From Thiohalomonas denitrificans (lineage in GTDB: Bacteria; Pseudomonadota; Gammaproteobacteria; Thiohalomonadales; Thiohalomonadaceae), in assembly GCA_020725115.1 (NCBI GenBank), contig DYFR01000017.1, forward strand, positions 1-64,000: 64,000 nucleotides of DNA, written 5' to 3'. Of this stretch, positions 54,369 to 64,000 are shown piece by piece. How positions within the stretch are numbered: position 1 is the stretch's first letter; each line of letters opens with the position of its first letter. A model generated the notes under the pieces. It made no database searches, was not told the origin of the DNA, and worked only from the letters and a program-made list of their open reading frames with translations. The translations under genes and the position numbers were made by a program.

Positions 54369-54369
54369 G

Positions 54370-55251
54370 TCAGCGCAGCTCACTGAGCAGTTGATCGATC
54401 ATGCGTTCCGCCTGGCTGCCATAGCCGCCGCCGAACATGTGGTAGTGATTGAGCACGTGATACAGGTTGTACAGCGTCTTGCGCGCACGATAGCCGGCGT
54501 CCAGCGGCCAGGCCTCGTTATAGGCGGCGTAAAATGCAGGACTGAAGCCGCCGAACAGCTCGGTCATCGCCAGATCCGCCTCGCGCTCGCCATAGTACAC
54601 CGCCGGGTCGAAGATTACCGGCTCGCCGACGGCGCTCACGGCGTAATTGCCCGACCACAGATCGCCGTGCAACAGCGAGGCTGCCGGGGTGTAACCGGCG
54701 AACAGATCGGGCATGCGATCAAGCAGTTCCTCGCCGCGCCGGTGCAGCCGCCGGTTGCCGCCCTTCACCGCGAGATCCAGTTGATGGCCGAGGCGGCGTT
54801 CGCACATGAACTCCATCCAGTCCATGCTCTGCTCGTTGGGCTGCGGCGTGGAGCCGATGGTGTTGTCGCGGAGCCAGCCGTACTCCTCGCGCACCACACG
54901 ATGCATTGCCGCCAGCTGCCGCCCCAGTGCCTCCTGCGCACCATGTCCCGACAAGTCCAGCCACTCCAGCACCAGAAAGGCCTGGCCCTCTGCGACGCCG
55001 TGGCACAAAGGCCGCGGCACGCGCACCGTATGCGTGGCGGCAATCTCGTTCAGGCCGTCGGCCTCGGCGGCGAACATGTCGAGCCGGTCGGCCTCGTTGA
55101 GCTTGACGAACCAGCGCCGAGCGCCGTCGTCCAGCACGTGGGCGGCATTGATGCAGCCGCCGCCGATGCTGCGCTCACCGCGCAACACGAAGGGCTCGCC
55201 GCCAGCGCGGCGGATCTCGGCGGCAATGGCATTCCACAGATCGACGGTCAT
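54370..55251 (-). CDS. Fructosamine kinase family protein
   Basis: This 293-residue kinase resembles fructosamine-3-kinase. It has a nucleotide-binding N-lobe (SIGGGCINAAHVL, FVKLN), the catalytic loop LLHGDLWSGN near 194-203 and the metal aspartate in IFDPAVYYGERE. These enzymes phosphorylate sugar adducts on proteins and start their repair. It is translationally linked to the acyltransferase downstream. Confidence 0.9.
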   Translation of the reverse strand: MTVDLWNAIAAEIRRAGGEPFVLRGERSIGGGCINAAHVLDDGARRWFVKLNEADRLDMFAAEADGLNEIAATHTVRVPRPLCHGVAEGQAFLVLEWLDLSGHGAQEALGRQLAAMHRVVREEYGWLRDNTIGSTPQPNEQSMDWMEFMCERRLGHQLDLAVKGGNRRLHRRGEELLDRMPDLFAGYTPAASLLHGDLWSGNYAVSAVGEPVIFDPAVYYGEREADLAMTELFGGFSPAFYAAYNEAWPLDAGYRARKTLYNLYHVLNHYHMFGGGYGSQAERMIDQLLSELR

Positions 55252-55289
55252 GACCCGCCCGCCAAGTGGCGTAAAACTGCAAAACCATT

Positions 55290-55370
55290 CAACGCAGAGG
55301 CGCAGAGACGCGGAGGAAAAACATCTGATTCACCTCTGCGTTCTCTGCGCCTCTGCGTCTCTGCGTTGGA
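55290..55370. repeat. Repeat family C inverted repeat
   Basis: AACGCAGAGGCGCAGAGACG and its inverse (ending CTCTGCGTCTCTGCGTTGG) lie between the glycosyltransferase and fructosamine kinase genes. Confidence 0.85.
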
Positions 55371-55377
55371 TTTGGTT

Positions 55378-56373
55378 TTATGCATCCATGTCCCACCGTG
55401 CCATGACCGCGCCGAACACCTCGTCCACGGTGATCAGCTGCATGCAGCGGTTGTCGGTGCAGGTCTTGTGGCGCGGGGTGCCGTAGCAGGGACCGCATTC
55501 GATGTCGTGGCTGAGCAGGCGCACCTGGCCCGGCGCGCCGTAGGGGGCGGTCTGGGTCGGCCGCGTCGGGCCGTACAGGCCGAGCACGGCGGTGCCCACG
55601 GCGGCGGCGATGTGTACCGGGCCGGTGTCGGTGCATACCAGCAACTCGGCCCGGGCCATCACCCCGGCCATGGCCGGCAGGTCGGTGCGGCCGGCGAGAT
55701 TCAGGCCGCCGCCTGCCGCCACGGCCGCGGCGAGCGCCGCCTCGTTGGGCGCACCGGTGATCACCGTCGCCACCCCGGCGGCCGTGAGTCGTTGATTCAG
55801 CTCGACCCAGCGCCCCAGCGGCCAGGCACGGATGTTCACCCGGTTGCCGCCGCTGTGGCTGTTGCCCGGATGCAGCACCACGAAGCGCGGCGGCAACCCG
55901 GCGGGGGGCGGCGCCGGCACCAGTCGCGGCAGGGCGTCCGGCGCCGTCAGGCCGGCGGCAGCCAGCACCGCGCGATGGTTCTCCACGCCATGGCGATCCT
56001 GCCAGATCGCGCCGTCACCGTAGCCCACCACCCGCTCCGCCCGCAGGGCGTGGACAAAGCGGCGGAAATAGGCGGCGCTCTCCAGATTGAGCACCAGGGC
56101 ATAGGGCTCGCGACGTGAACTGCGCACCAGGGCCCGCTTCACCGGCGACAGCCAGATCGGCAGCTTGCGGTGGCGCAGGCGGTGGATGTGGGCGATGCGC
56201 GGGTCGGCACCGAACAGCGCCGCCGACCCCGGCGTGGCCAGCCATTCGATGCGGGCATCGGGCCAGCGCGCCAGGATCGGGGCGAGCACGCAGGTGGCCA
56301 GCACGGTGTCGCCCACCGCACCGCAGCGGATTACCAGCACCCGCGGCCCTGCCTGTCTTTCCCGATCAACCAT
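55378..56373 (-). CDS. Family 9 glycosyltransferase (heptosyltransferase-like)
   Basis: This 331-residue GT-B enzyme has an N-terminal ADP-heptose-type fold (LVIRCGAVGDTVLATCVLAP) and a C-terminal donor site with TDTGPVHIAAAVGTAVLGLY. The segment CGPCYGTPRHKTCTDN adds a cysteine cluster seen in some family members. It would add a heptose or similar sugar to the lipopolysaccharide core, which fits the neighbouring lipid A acyltransferases. Confidence 0.88.
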   Translation of the reverse strand: MVDRERQAGPRVLVIRCGAVGDTVLATCVLAPILARWPDARIEWLATPGSAALFGADPRIAHIHRLRHRKLPIWLSPVKRALVRSSRREPYALVLNLESAAYFRRFVHALRAERVVGYGDGAIWQDRHGVENHRAVLAAAGLTAPDALPRLVPAPPPAGLPPRFVVLHPGNSHSGGNRVNIRAWPLGRWVELNQRLTAAGVATVITGAPNEAALAAAVAAGGGLNLAGRTDLPAMAGVMARAELLVCTDTGPVHIAAAVGTAVLGLYGPTRPTQTAPYGAPGQVRLLSHDIECGPCYGTPRHKTCTDNRCMQLITVDEVFGAVMARWDMDA

Positions 56374-56460
56374 TACGCGTGCACTCGCTTAAAGCGGCCG
56401 ATTATAGCGACCTGCGCCCGCTGGTCACCAAACTTACCGTAGCCAGTGTGTATGATTGTC

Positions 56461-56536
56461 GTCCGCAAATGAACGCGAATACACGCAAATGAATACGGGC
56501 CTTATCATTCGCGTGTATTCGCGTTCATTTGCGGAC
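56461..56536. repeat. Repeat family D perfect palindrome
   Basis: The left arm (56461-56486, starting GTCCGCAAATGAACGCGAAT) and the right arm (56511-56536) are perfect inverses over 26 bases with a 24-base loop. Part of the same sequence forms the outer arms of 16988-17213. Confidence 0.88.
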
Positions 56537-56568
56537 TAATTCATTTCCTGTTGGGAGTACAGACAGCC

Positions 56569-57120
56569 ATGGCCAAGGTCCTGCCCGAAATCGACGCCGA
56601 ACTGGCCGCCTGGATGGCGGCGCAGCCCCTGTTCTTCAACGCCACCGCCCCGCTGGCCGCCGATGGCCACGTCAACCTGTCGCCGCGCGGGCTGGACACC
56701 TTCCGCGTGCTCGGCCCGCACGAGGTGGCCTGGCTCGACCTGACCGGCAGCGGCAACGAAAGCGCCTCCCATCTGGTGGAGAACGGCCGCCTCACGGTGA
56801 TGTTCTGCGCCTTCAGCGGCCCGCCGCGCATCCTGCGCCTGTACGGCCGCGGTGAGGTGGTGCTGCCGGGCAACCCGGCCTGGGCGGAACTGCGGCCGCT
56901 GTTTCCCGACTTTCCCGGCGTGCGCCAGATCGTGCGCCTCGCGGTGGAGCGGGTGCAGACCTCCTGCGGCGCCGGCGTGCCGCTGATGGACTATCGCGGC
57001 CCGCGCGACGAACTGCTGGCCTGGGCGCGCAACAAGGGCGAGGACGGCATGGCGGAGTACCGGCGGCAGAAAAATGCCGTCAGCATCGACGGCCTGCCGG
57101 CGCCTGGTTTGGGTTCATAA
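56569..57120 (+). CDS. Pyridoxamine 5'-phosphate oxidase-like flavoprotein
   Basis: This 183-residue protein has the FMN-binding split-barrel pattern (FFNATAPLAADGHVNLSPRG, WLDLTGSGNESASHL, RILRLYGRGEVV). Such proteins reduce flavin- or F420-linked substrates or bind haem. The substrate is unknown. The ATG at 56569 is preferred. An upstream TTG in frame is also possible. Confidence 0.85.
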   Translation: MAKVLPEIDAELAAWMAAQPLFFNATAPLAADGHVNLSPRGLDTFRVLGPHEVAWLDLTGSGNESASHLVENGRLTVMFCAFSGPPRILRLYGRGEVVLPGNPAWAELRPLFPDFPGVRQIVRLAVERVQTSCGAGVPLMDYRGPRDELLAWARNKGEDGMAEYRRQKNAVSIDGLPAPGLGS

Positions 57121-57130
57121 AGGCAAACAC

Positions 57131-57240
57131 CCAACGCAGAGGCGCAGAGGCGCAGAGAATCGGCATTCATGACCTCCGCAGTTCTCTGTGCCTCTGCGTC
57201 TCTGCGTTGAGGATTTGATGTTTTTGCGCCTCTGCGACAG
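57131..57240. repeat. Repeat family C inverted repeat
   Basis: CCAACGCAGAGGCGCAGAGG and its inverse (CTCTGCGTCTCTGCGTTGAG), plus a trailing half site, separate the flavoprotein and HDOD genes. Confidence 0.85.
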
Positions 57241-57291
57241 GTTTTCCCTTGTGTATACTGCACGACAATTATCAACAACCCGGACATCCCC

Positions 57292-58743
57292 TTGAACGCC
57301 TCCAAACGCAGCTCCCTGGACGACTGGGTTCGCCGCATCAGCGAAGAGGAGATGCCGATCTTCGGCCACACCGTGCAGCAGGTGGTGAGCGTGGCCGAAA
57401 ACGAAAATGCCTCCACCGCCGAGCTGGCCCGCGTCATCCTGCAGGACGCCTCCATGACGGCGCGCGTGCTCAAGCTGGCCAACAGCGTCTACTACAATCC
57501 CCACGCGCAACAGATCAGTACCATCAGCCGTGCCGTGGTGGTACTGGGCTTTACCACGGTGCGCAGCATGTGCCTGTCCATCGCCCTGGTGGATTCCTTC
57601 GTGCAGGGGGCGCCGCGCGACCGCCTTACCCGCGAACTGGCCCGCTCCGTCCACGCCGCAGTACAGGCGCGCACCATCGCCCTGGCCCGCGGCGTCGATT
57701 CGCCGGAAGAGGTGTTCATCGCCGCCCTGCTCTATCACCTGGGCGATCTGGCCTTCTGGTGCTTCAGCGGCGAGGCCGGCGACCAGCTCGACGCCCTGCT
57801 GAAACAGACGGGCTATACGGCGGATCAGGCGGAAATGGAGGTACTGGGTTTCCACCTGCGCCAGCTCACGGCCAGCCTGGTGAAGGAGTGGCGCATCAAT
57901 GACCTGCTCATCACCGCCCTGAAACACCCGGACAGCAAGGACCTCCGCTGCCGCATCATCATGCTCTGCCACCAGCTGGCACGGGCGGCGGAAAAAGGCT
58001 GGGAAAGCCCCCAGGTGCAGGAGCTTACCCTGCAACTGGCGGAGTTGACCGGCCAGAGCGACAAGACCGTCAGCACCCATCTGCACCAGAACGCCCGCGA
58101 TGCCGCGCGCATCGCCGGCTACTATGGCGCGGCGGCCGCGGCGGCGGTGATCCCGTTGCCCCGCGGCGAGCGGGTGGTGACCGAGGAGGAGCTCAGTCTG
58201 CCGGAGTACCCCCAGCCGGACGGCATGCTGCAGCTGCGCATCCTGCGCGAACTGGCCCTGCTGCTGGATGAGTCCCAGTCCAACTTCAATCTGCTGCTGG
58301 AGCTGGTGCTGGAAGGGATCTACCGCGGCACCGGCATGGATCGCACCCTGTTCGCCCTGCTCACCCCGGATCGGCGCGGCCTGCGCGCCAAGTTCGCCCT
58401 GGGCGGCGGGCGTGACAGCCTGACCGACACCTTCCAGTTCGTCCGCCACCCGCAGGAGGACAACCTCTTTTTCCACCTGCTGGACAAGCCGGCCGCGCTC
58501 TGGTTCGACCCCGCCAAACGGCAGGAGCAGCGCCGCTGGGCCACGCCCCAGCTTGCCCGCGCCGTGGGGCTGGCCCCCTTCTTCACCGCCCCCATCGTCG
58601 TCAACGGCAACGCCATCGGTCTGTTTTTCGCCGATCGCGCCTTGAGCGAGCGGGCCCTGGACGAGGAAAGTTTCGAGAGTTTCAAGCACTTCGCCCAGCA
58701 GGCCGGGCTGGGGCTCAGTCACCTGGCGCCGCGACGCCGATAA
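57292..58743 (+). CDS. HDOD-GAF signalling protein
   Basis: This 483-residue protein has an HDOD domain (about 15-215: ISEEEMPIFGHTVQQVVSVA, VLKLANSVYYNP, ISRAVVVLGFTTVRSM, ALLYHLGDLAFW) and a GAF-like domain (about 310-480: LALLLDESQSNFNLLLELVL..ALLTPDRRGL). HDOD proteins act in signal networks without the phosphodiesterase residues of HD-GYP. The apparent start is TTG at 57292. An ATG at 57352 is the next choice but would cut the first helix. Confidence 0.85.
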   Translation: MNASKRSSLDDWVRRISEEEMPIFGHTVQQVVSVAENENASTAELARVILQDASMTARVLKLANSVYYNPHAQQISTISRAVVVLGFTTVRSMCLSIALVDSFVQGAPRDRLTRELARSVHAAVQARTIALARGVDSPEEVFIAALLYHLGDLAFWCFSGEAGDQLDALLKQTGYTADQAEMEVLGFHLRQLTASLVKEWRINDLLITALKHPDSKDLRCRIIMLCHQLARAAEKGWESPQVQELTLQLAELTGQSDKTVSTHLHQNARDAARIAGYYGAAAAAAVIPLPRGERVVTEEELSLPEYPQPDGMLQLRILRELALLLDESQSNFNLLLELVLEGIYRGTGMDRTLFALLTPDRRGLRAKFALGGGRDSLTDTFQFVRHPQEDNLFFHLLDKPAALWFDPAKRQEQRRWATPQLARAVGLAPFFTAPIVVNGNAIGLFFADRALSERALDEESFESFKHFAQQAGLGLSHLAPRRR

Positions 58744-59124
58744 CACAGCGGTCCTGGCCGGGCAACACTTTTTGCTGCCAAACCAGAATTCTTATACACA
58801 GTCAACGGGCTCCTCGCTGATTCGCACGGAAAATTCTGCCCCCAGTCCATAAGCGCCCGTTAATATTACGCAATACATTGAATATAAAAGAGATTATGCT
58901 CTGCTCAAATTCTCGCCAGTTTAACAAAACTGTAGCAGTGATGCGGTTCCGGGCCACTTGATCCCAATTCATCCACAAAGTTATCCACAGGATTTGTGGA
59001 TAATCCAGGTTCCGCAGACAGTACAAGGGGTTAGGTGATATTACGCAGATTTCCCCTGAAACTATGTCACTAAGTGAGCCTGTTCCTTCTGCCTTCCGTC
59101 CCCCGCCTTCGGTACACTCCGCCC
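58744..59124. other. AT-richer intergenic region upstream of priA
   Basis: 381 bases hold no protein gene. They contain DnaA boxes (58792-59003), an AT-rich stretch (58855-58910) with several TAATATTA/ATATAAAAG segments, and then the priA leader. The low-GC patch is unlike other gaps in the window, most of which carry the repeat families. No small RNA could be identified. Confidence 0.6.
58792..59003. promoter_or_regulatory. Cluster of DnaA boxes
   Basis: Four 9-mers match the DnaA box TTATNCACA: TTATACACA at 58792-58800, TCATCCACA (one mismatch) at 58969-58977, a perfect TTATCCACA at 58981-58989, and a perfect inverse TGTGGATAA at 58995-59003. The last two form an inverted pair five bases apart, about 120 bases before priA. 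Confidence 0.7.
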
Positions 59125-61311
<2,187 letters not shown>

Positions 61312-61342
61312 GAAAAAAAGCGGCCAGGAACACTACACCCTT

Positions 61343-61403
61343 GCCGCAGAGACGCAGAGGCACAGAGAAACTCGATGGCATTTCTCTGCGTCTCTGCGGC
61401 GGG
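61343..61403. repeat. Repeat family C inverted repeat
   Basis: GCCGCAGAGACGCAGAGGCA and its inverse (TCTCTGCGTCTCTGCGGC) form a hairpin just after priA and may serve as its terminator. Confidence 0.8.
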
Positions 61404-61555
61404 TTTGGTCTTTAGCTCGTTTTAGCCGCGTCTTCGCCGCAAACACCGGCTTACACCGCGCGCGGCTCCACGTCACGCGCAATGCGCCCGGGGGTTGTGG
61501 AGACCATTTAAGAGCACTATTATTAGTGTCATTAAAGTATGTCTGGAGAACGCCC

Positions 61556-61810
61556 ATGGCACATGCAATCCTGGCCGAAACCACGGCGAGCATTTCCGAA
61601 CTGAAGAAGAACCCGATGGGCACGGTCGCCGCCGGCGAGGGCTTTCCTGTGGCGATCCTGAACCGCAACGAACCTGCCTTTTATTGTGTCCCGGCCGAGG
61701 CTTATGAAGCCCTGATGGACCGTCTGGAAGACCTGGAACTCAATACCCTGGCCGATGCGCGCCTGAAGGACGGCAAGGAGCCGGTGAAGGTTACGCTGGA
61801 TGAGCTATGA
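61556..61810 (+). CDS. relB: RelB/YefM-type antitoxin
   Basis: This 84-residue protein opens with AILAETTASISELKKNPMGT, the Phd/YefM/StbD DNA-binding pattern, and has a toxin-binding helical end (DRLEDLELNTLADARLKD). A GGAGA site precedes the ATG. Its stop overlaps the toxin gene by eleven bases. Confidence 0.88.
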   Translation: MAHAILAETTASISELKKNPMGTVAAGEGFPVAILNRNEPAFYCVPAEAYEALMDRLEDLELNTLADARLKDGKEPVKVTLDEL

Positions 61811-62081
61811 GCTGGCCTTCCACCCGGACGCCCTCGCCGAGTGGCGCGCACTCGACAACTCCGTACGTACCCAATTCAAGAAAAAGCTGGCAGAACGGCT
61901 GGAACATCCCCACGTCCCGGCGGCACGTCTGGCCGGACGCCAGAACCGCTACAAAATCAAGCTGCGCACCGTGGGTTACCGCCTGGTCTACGAGGTCGTC
62001 GACAACCGCCTGCTGATCATCGTCGTTGCCGTGGGGAAACGCGAGCGTAACGCCGTTTACAAGGCCGCCGCCGGCCGCTAA
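61800..62081 (+). CDS. relE: RelE-type toxin
   Basis: This 93-residue ribosome-dependent RNase has the RelE fold (MSYELAFHPDALAEWRALD, then RYKIKLRTVGYRLVYEVVDN). Basic catalytic residues Lys/Arg are in RLAGRQNRYKIKLR, with a conserved C-terminal VGKRER. With relB it forms an overlapping pair. The module is inserted between priA and argS. Confidence 0.9.
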   Translation: MSYELAFHPDALAEWRALDNSVRTQFKKKLAERLEHPHVPAARLAGRQNRYKIKLRTVGYRLVYEVVDNRLLIIVVAVGKRERNAVYKAAAGR

Positions 62082-62093
62082 GCAGGCGATCAC

Positions 62094-62390
62094 TCACGCT
62101 GCGCGCGGCTCCACCTCGCGCCCGATGCGTTCGGCCAGTTCGGCGCTGGCGACCTTGAGGTCGTAGGCAGTTTGCAGGTTCATCCAGAAATCCGGACTGG
62201 TGTGGAAATAGCGTGCCAGGCGCAGGGCGGTATCCGGCGTGATGGCGCGGCGCTCGTTGACGATCTCGCCGATGCGCGTCGCCGGCACGCGCAGGGCCTG
62301 GGCCAGGGCGTGGGCCGACAGACCGAGCGGGGCAAGGTACTCCTCGCGCAGGATCTCGCCGGGATGGATGGGGCGCATTTTGTTGTTCAT
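62094..62390 (-). CDS. higA: HigA-type antitoxin (second copy)
   Basis: This 98-residue HTH protein has the HigA signature IHPGEILREEYLAPLGLSAH and an HTH in ALAQALRVPATRIGEIVNER. It is about 60% similar by eye to the HigA at 38397-38696. It lies ten bases downstream of an intact higB. Confidence 0.9.
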   Translation of the reverse strand: MNNKMRPIHPGEILREEYLAPLGLSAHALAQALRVPATRIGEIVNERRAITPDTALRLARYFHTSPDFWMNLQTAYDLKVASAELAERIGREVEPRAA

Positions 62391-62400
62391 GGCGGTTTTC

Positions 62401-62679
62401 TCAGTGGTAATCGACTATTTCCACGTCGTGCGCATCGCCGTCCTGCCAGCGGAAACATACCCGCCACTGGTCGTTGATGCGGATGCTGTATTGGCCGGCA
62501 CGGTCTCCGGTCAGCTTTTCCAGCCGGTTGCCGGGCGGGCTTTTCAAGTCATCGAGGCCGGCAGCGCTGTCCAGCATTTGCAGTTTGCGTTCGGCCTGCG
62601 CCTGGAAGGCGCGGAATCGCCGCGGGCTCCCTCCCTGGTACAGCGCCTGCGTATCCTTGCAGCGAAACGACTTGATCAT
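62401..62679 (-). CDS. higB: HigB-type toxin
   Basis: This 92-residue mRNA interferase of the RelE superfamily begins [20 protein letters not shown] and ends [20 protein letters not shown]. It is full length, unlike the beheaded copy at 38697. It shows what the truncated one has lost. Transcription starts behind a perfect palindrome at 62688-62710. Confidence 0.92.
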   Translation of the reverse strand: MIKSFRCKDTQALYQGGSPRRFRAFQAQAERKLQMLDSAAGLDDLKSPPGNRLEKLTGDRAGQYSIRINDQWRVCFRWQDGDAHDVEIVDYH

Positions 62680-62687
62680 GCGCAGAG

Positions 62688-62710
62688 CGTATAACGCCTA
62701 GCGTTATACG
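62688..62710. promoter_or_regulatory. higBA operator palindrome
   Basis: CGTATAACG and its perfect inverse CGTTATACG are separated by five bases. It lies eight bases upstream of the higB start codon and so overlaps the ribosome-binding or promoter region, as expected for HigA autoregulation. Confidence 0.75.
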
Positions 62711-62742
62711 TCAACCAGGCGGACAGCCTGCTGTTAAGGGGG

Positions 62743-62838
62743 CAAGTGATCAGGGACAAGAGACAAGGCAAATCTGTATACTTCACGCGCCGGGAAGTCT
62801 CTTAAGTCCCTTTTCTCTTTGCCCCTTTACTCTTGTAT
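62743..62838. repeat. Repeat family E (AAGTGATCAGGGACAAG type)
   Basis: GGGCAAGTGATCAGGGACAA with the related inverse AGTCCCTTTTCTCTTTGCCC form an imperfect long palindrome. It occupies the space between higBA and argS. Confidence 0.55.
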
Positions 62839-62846
62839 CCGACCCC

Positions 62847-64000
62847 ATGAAACACCACCTGCAACAGCTCATCAGCACCGCCCTCGACACCCTCCGCGCC
62901 AGCGGCGCGCTGGACTGCACGGCGCCCGACTCCATCGTCATCGAGCACACCCGCGACAAGAGCCACGGCGACTTCGCCTGCAACGTGGCGATGCTGCTGG
63001 CCAAGAGCGCCAAGCGCAAACCGCGCGAGCTGGCGGAACTGATCGTCGGCGCGCTGCCGGAATCCGGCAAGGTGAGCAAGGTGGAGATCGCCGGTCCCGG
63101 CTTCATCAATTTCTTCATGAGTCCGGCGGCCTTCACCACCGTGGTGGGCGAGGTGCTGGAGCGCGGCGAGGCCTTCGGTCGTTCCACCCTGGGCAACGGC
63201 AAGCGCGTGCAGGTGGAGTTCGTCTCCGCCAACCCCACCGGCCCGCTGCACGTGGGCCACGGCCGCGGCGCGGCCTACGGTGCCACCGTCGCCGACCTGC
63301 TCGCCGCCGTCGGCTTCCAGGTGCACCGCGAGTACTACGTCAACGACGCCGGCCGCCAGATGGACATCCTCGGCACCTCGGTATGGCTGCGCTACCTTGA
63401 CCTGTGCGGCGAGACCATCCCCTTCCCGGTCAACGGCTACAAGGGCGACTACGTGTGGGACATCGCCGCCAGCCTGCACCGCGAGAATGGCGATGCCTTC
63501 CGCCATCCGGCCGCGGCGGTATTCCAGGACATCTCCCCCGACGAGCCGGCCGGCGGCGACAAGGAGATCCACATCGACGAACTCATCGCCCGCGCCAAGG
63601 AACTGCTCGGCGCGGCCAGCTACCGTCAGGTGTTCGACCTGGGCCTGAACACCATCCTGGCCGATATCAAGCAGGATCTGGAGGAGTTCGGCGTCGCCTA
63701 CGAGGAGTGGTATTCCGAGCGCACCCTGGTGGAGAGCGGCAAGGTGGACGAGGCGATCAAGCGTTTGCAGGCTGCCGGCCACGTCTACGAGCAGGAGGGC
63801 GCGCTGTGGTTCCGCTCCACCGCCTTCGGCGACGAGAAGGACCGCGTGGTGGTGCGCGACAACGGCGTGAAGACCTACTTCGCCTCCGACATCGCCTACC
63901 ACATGGAGAAGCTGGAGCGCGGCTTCGAGCGCGTCATCGACGTGTGGGGCGCCGACCACCACGGCTACGTGCCGCGCGTGAAGGCCGCCCTCACCGCCAT
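62847..64000 (+). CDS. argS: Arginyl-tRNA synthetase (N-terminal part)
   Basis: The first 384 residues of a class I synthetase are present. It has the N-terminal Add-1 tRNA-binding domain (about 1-90) and the HIGH-type motif [13 protein letters not shown] near 131. The catalytic core then runs to [13 protein letters not shown] and [14 protein letters not shown]. The gene continues beyond the window, so the KMSK motif and anticodon domain are not visible. The ATG at 62847 gives the usual start [14 protein letters not shown]. Two toxin-antitoxin cassettes separate it from priA. Confidence 0.95.
   Translation, partial: MKHHLQQLISTALDTLRASGALDCTAPDSIVIEHTRDKSHGDFACNVAMLLAKSAKRKPRELAELIVGALPESGKVSKVEIAGPGFINFFMSPAAFTTVVGEVLERGEAFGRSTLGNGKRVQVEFVSANPTGPLHVGHGRGAAYGATVADLLAAVGFQVHREYYVNDAGRQMDILGTSVWLRYLDLCGETIPFPVNGYKGDYVWDIAASLHRENGDAFRHPAAAVFQDISPDEPAGGDKEIHIDELIARAKELLGAASYRQVFDLGLNTILADIKQDLEEFGVAYEEWYSERTLVESGKVDEAIKRLQAAGHVYEQEGALWFRSTAFGDEKDRVVVRDNGVKTYFASDIAYHMEKLERGFERVIDVWGADHHGYVPRVKAALTA

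Noticed and set aside
58792..59003. Chromosomal origin of replication
   Set aside because: DnaA boxes are present, but none of the usual origin neighbours (dnaA, dnaN, mnmG, rpmH) are in the window and the box number is low.

Overview
The window is GC-rich chromosomal DNA from a gammaproteobacterium, most likely a sulfur-oxidising chemolithotroph. The pointers are soxXA, a DsrC/TusE-like protein, a rhodanese, the tesA/ybbA/ybbP block, priA near argS, and an EarP-type elongation factor P. No rRNA, tRNA, CRISPR array or transposase gene was seen. The genus cannot be named from the sequence.

Layout. 1-3.9 kb: a small Rossmann protein, a BrnA antitoxin beside a truncated BrnT, and a CpxRA two-component system divergent from a CpxP/Spy chaperone. 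4-9.6 kb: an ACP-like small protein behind an FNR-like site, a phosphoesterase, then a peroxide-defence block (rubredoxin reductase, rubredoxin, rubrerythrin) with an OxyR-type operator and oxyR beside it. 9.7-21.9 kb: a FapA-like protein, msrB-tetR, a DUF4426 protein, an orphan NosD-like beta-helix protein, tesA divergent from the ybbAP exporter, an HPP membrane protein, a DsrC-like protein without its C-terminal cysteine, and a LysR regulator. 21.9-31.3 kb: soxXA with an unknown secreted partner, adk, efp-earP, a periplasmic rhodanese, a 37-residue membrane microprotein, a sodium/solute symporter, a peroxiredoxin-glutaredoxin fusion and a DyP peroxidase.

31.4-38.2 kb is a clearly AT-richer genomic island and the most interesting part of the window. 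It holds a one-direction operon: an antitoxin-like HTH gene, a C5 cytosine methyltransferase, a 990-residue protein with two GHKL ATPase modules (MORC/Hsp90-like at the N-terminus, histidine-kinase-like at the C-terminus), a receiver-domain protein, and a Vsr nickase. It looks like a DNA-modification or defence module wired to a phosphorelay, with no recognisable restriction endonuclease. Its left edge abuts a duplicated scrap of the DyP gene. Its right side runs into decayed toxin-antitoxin DNA (38.4-40.6 kb): an intact higA with a beheaded higB, a beheaded vapC, a possible helicase scrap, a wHTH regulator and an intact Phd-PIN pair.

40.8-64 kb: metH, an M48-like membrane protein without its zinc motif, hipBA, a Gdx/SugE exporter with NfeD and a QmcA-like SPFH protein, ttcA, two lipid A-type acyltransferases, a fructosamine kinase, a family 9 glycosyltransferase, an HDOD-GAF protein, priA behind a cluster of DnaA boxes, relBE and higBA cassettes, and the start of argS.

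At least five families of short inverted repeats fill the intergenic spaces. One is a nested double palindrome that splits ybbA from ybbP and encodes the end of YbbA.
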